From: Helopsaltes ochotensis
Taxonomy: Eukaryota; Chordata; Aves; Passeriformes; Locustellidae
Direction: 5' to 3'
Length of the DNA stretch: 64,000 nt
Assembly: GCA_013400155.1 (NCBI GenBank)
Contig: VXBM01000540.1
Coordinates: forward strand, 446,807 to 510,806
Position numbers and translations under genes: made by a program. Shown piece by piece: positions 61,770 to 64,000 of the stretch. The notes beneath the pieces are model-generated. The model searched no databases. It saw only the letters and a program-made list of their open reading frames with translations, and had not been told where the DNA came from. How positions within the stretch are numbered: the stretch's first letter is position 1; each line of letters starts with the position of its first letter.

Positions 61770-63082
61770 TCCAGGAAATTCTGCCCGAACCCCTGATGCT
61801 TGTTCTTGCAGAGCTGTTGTTAAGAGTACAGCAAGCAGCAGAAGCAGATGTTTTGCTGGTTAATTTGTATTCACGACAGCAGTTTTTCACTGGCGCGGCG
61901 TTGACGGGACGTTTTAGTCATTCTTGCGACGGAGCATCAAAAATTCAAGAAGTTGCCAGAAAAAAATGTTCAAGCCGACATCAGGTCTTCACAGGAAACC
62001 TACTCAGAGAATGGCAGGCTCCTCACCGTTCCCTTTGATTGCAAAGTGTTTAATAGAAAGCAAATTAGGAAATGAAAATTGTCTTGCGGATCAATCGGGC
62101 GCAGCGGTTCCGCCCGCTCGGCATTATCTGTCAGACATTAACCTGATTGGGAATGTTGTATTTTGTATAATAGTCTCAAACTCAGACTGAAAGGTTGACT
62201 GAAAAACTACCTGATGTGTTCTGTGTGTGCTCTGAGGCTGATAACAAACTCTGCAGTTCAAGTTTTAATAACTCAGGGGGAGCTAAGAAACTTCAAAAGC
62301 TTCGTGATAAATGTTTTTGACAAAGCGTCAGCTGAACATTAGGCAGAATCTCGGTAAATCCTCTCATAAGTGGTTTAAAATGGAGTTGGGAACTTTTCCT
62401 TCATAAGTGTATGCTTAAGATGTCATGGTATCTTTGGGTTTAAAAGATTCATTTTATCTGGTAAATGTGCACCCATTGGTGTTTCTGCCTAAACCTCGGC
62501 GAGTGCAAGGGGAAAACAGTTCCAGGCTTTTCTCCTTTTGGCAGCCTCTGCTCTGCTCTTAACCATGACACTCTTGCAGGCTGGCAAAAAGTGGAAGCAG
62601 CGTTCAAGCAAACTACCAAATACTCCAGGTAAATTTGACAATAAATTTTCCAGCTGACAGGCTTTTGATTGACTTCATCACAACAGCCCCGAAGTGTCCT
62701 GGCCATAGGCAAAGCCCTGCTTGGACATGGCAAGTGCTTGTTGGGTTTTGTGGCCCGTTGAGAAAAGCAGATGAAAGCCAGTTTATTACAGCCTTTGAAC
62801 CTTGCCTCTCTTTCCCTCCTGTCACCTGAGCCACTAAAACAAAGCAAAAACAATTCCCTCCTTGGCTCCCCCTGACAAAAATGCCCGGCTTTACAATTTA
62901 TGCTGCTGTTTTCTTTGAACTGTTATCTCTGCAGGACCTTATGGCATCCTTTGCCTTTCAAAAGAATCGAGTTTATAATGTCCTGCGGTGAAGCCCTGAC
63001 TCAGCAAAATGCTTAAGCCCCTGCCTAATTTTATGTCTACAAATAGCCCTGCTGGTGCCTTCAAGGTATTTTAGGGATGTGT

Positions 63083-63283
63083 CGTAGAATCATGGAGCCT
63101 TGAAAAGATTTGGGTTGGAAGAGACCTTAAAGCCCATCTTACCCCTCCCCTGTCCCAGGGTGCTCCGAGCCCCAGTGTCCAACCTGGCCTTGGACACTTC
63201 CAGGGATCCAGGGGCAGCCCCAGCTCTCTGGGCACCCTGTGCCAGGGCCTGCCCTCCCTCACAGGGAAGGATTCCTTCTACAA
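63083..63283 (-). mobile_element. CR1 LINE fragment with 3' tail, reverse orientation
   Basis: Starts with CGTAGAATCATGGAGCC (complement of the tail), then TTTGGGTTGGAAGAGACCTT, CCCCTGTCCCAGGGTGCTCC, CCAACCTGGCCTTGGACACT, GATCCAGGGGCAGCCCCAGC, CCTCACAGGGAAGGATTCCT. It has the same internal landmarks as the copy at 41771 and lacks most of the CCATGGGCAGGG palindrome region. 5'-truncated to about 0.2 kb. Confidence 0.9.
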
Positions 63284-63734
63284 GGCCTAAAGACTTTGCA
63301 GGAAAATGATCTTAAAACTTTGGTCAGCTCAACTAGCTTTGTGCAGAAAATGCTGAAAACACATCAATATCCTACAGGAGCAAACTAAAAAGAAAAAAAA
63401 AATAGGCATGTTGACAATCCTAACTCAGATCCTAACTGAGATCCTGCTCAGGTGATGTCCAAAAGACACCAGATGAAGTCTGTTGTGGGGGTGTTACAGG
63501 ACTGCTCAGGAGCTCATGCTGATGATCCCAAGTTGACAATGTCCTGCCAGTCAGTCTCTTGCCTATGAATTGTCAAAAATGAAAATAGCTTATGTTAGAG
63601 CCTGCCACACTGCAAAGTGTTTGCATATATTTTTCTTTTATGTTAAATGACCTACTTTAAATTTTTTCCCCTCCTGCTGGAGAGACTTGATTCTGTTCCT
63701 ACAATCAAATTATTCCTTTTCTTCCTGAACCCCT

Positions 63735-63757
63735 TCCTTTCTTTCTTTCTTCCTTCC
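63735..63757 (+). repeat. (TTTC)n microsatellite
   Basis: CTTTCTTTCTTTCTTCC: four tetranucleotide units followed by TTCC variants. Confidence 0.8.
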
Positions 63758-64000
63758 CACAGTCCCTCAAGGGAAGGATTTGTTAGACTTCCCAGGGGCA
63801 TCTCCTGCTGGCAAATCTCTGAAGCCACAGCCTGCTGCAACAGGGAGCTCCTTGGCTGGTGGGGATGAGCAAAGCCCCCAGCTTGGAGAATTTTGTACCA
63901 TCTCCATTTCCATTCTGAAATGTCAGCAAAGTGAGCCAAACTTCCAAAAATGGTGTATATGGGAGCTCACTTTATTCCAAGTGGGAGTTGCTGAATTCTG

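Larger units (their letters stand above)
48432..64000 (+). other. CEP112: CEP112 intron downstream of exon D (5' part)
   Basis: 15.6 kb of non-coding sequence starting at donor GTAATC. I looked for the expected next CEP112 peptide (VLQDELE-like, then coiled coil to the C-terminus) and did not find it, so the next exon is probably beyond the window. Contents: a fused acceptor/donor sequence at 49681/49682, a moderately GC-rich stretch around 54940-55380, a 40-base duplicated segment (58154-58259), CR1 remnants (58401-58450 and 63083-63283), a nested inverted repeat (58601-58641), a two-copy 40-base tandem repeat (61690-61769), a CpG-bearing patch (61880-62120) and simple repeats. The open frames of up to 234 codons are on either strand, overlap and match no family I know. 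Confidence 0.75.

Noticed and set aside
61796..62038. 80-codon frame after a TTCTTGCAG acceptor-like sequence, considered as an exon
   Set aside because: The peptide has no coiled-coil character and no resemblance to the CEP112 C-terminus; it overlaps the CpG-bearing patch, which better explains its sequence.
48432..64000. Search for the remaining C-terminal CEP112 exons
   Set aside because: No frame encoding the expected VLQDELE-like start or the terminal coiled coil was found, so they are assumed to lie downstream of the window.
1..64000. tRNA, rRNA, snRNA, CRISPR arrays, bacterial operons, endogenous retroviral genes
   Set aside because: No cloverleaf with A and B boxes, no repeat-spacer pattern, no compact gene clusters, and no retroviral protein frame or LTR pair was seen. 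The sequence is eukaryotic intron with CEP112 exons.

Overview
The window is vertebrate nuclear DNA, almost certainly from a bird and probably a songbird. It is AT-leaning intronic sequence with very few coding bases. Its recognisable interspersed repeats are all short, mostly 5'-truncated CR1 LINE fragments, some ending in the avian CR1 ATTCTATG-type 3' tail. I recognised no primate- or rodent-type Alu, B1 or L1. Two N runs (1991-2013 and 39786-40126) mark assembly gaps.

One protein-coding gene is supported, on the + strand: CEP112 (centrosomal protein 112, formerly CCDC46). Four consecutive internal exons lie at 2503-2685, 29061-29291, 44522-44584 and 48282-48431. Each has AG/GT boundaries, stays open throughout, and starts and ends in phase 0. 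Joined, they give 209 codons of charged coiled coil that match, in order and without interruption, the C-terminal half of vertebrate CEP112 as I recall it. The first and last exons, the promoter and the 3' UTR are outside the window. I could not find the last roughly 85 residues in the 15.6 kb after the fourth exon.

Layout: 1-2502 is the end of an upstream intron, with a CpG-bearing patch near 970-1450 and a motif-rich stretch next to the exon. 2686-29060 is a 26.4 kb intron with a roughly 0.9 kb CR1 at 9962-10890 and a GC-rich block at 11610-12470. 29292-44521 is a 15.2 kb intron with CR1 copies at 31741, 40127 and 41771 and the large gap. 44585-48281 is a 3.7 kb intron with one CR1. 48432-64000 is the start of another long intron, with two CR1 fragments and two local tandem duplications.

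I see no second gene, structural RNA gene, retroviral copy, CRISPR array or other hidden system. The long open frames scattered through the introns are compositional. The observations worth checking are: exon lengths that preserve coiled-coil register if skipped; zero-length (recursive) splice-site candidates; small CpG-bearing patches that could be conserved regulatory elements; and a few local duplications and hairpins.
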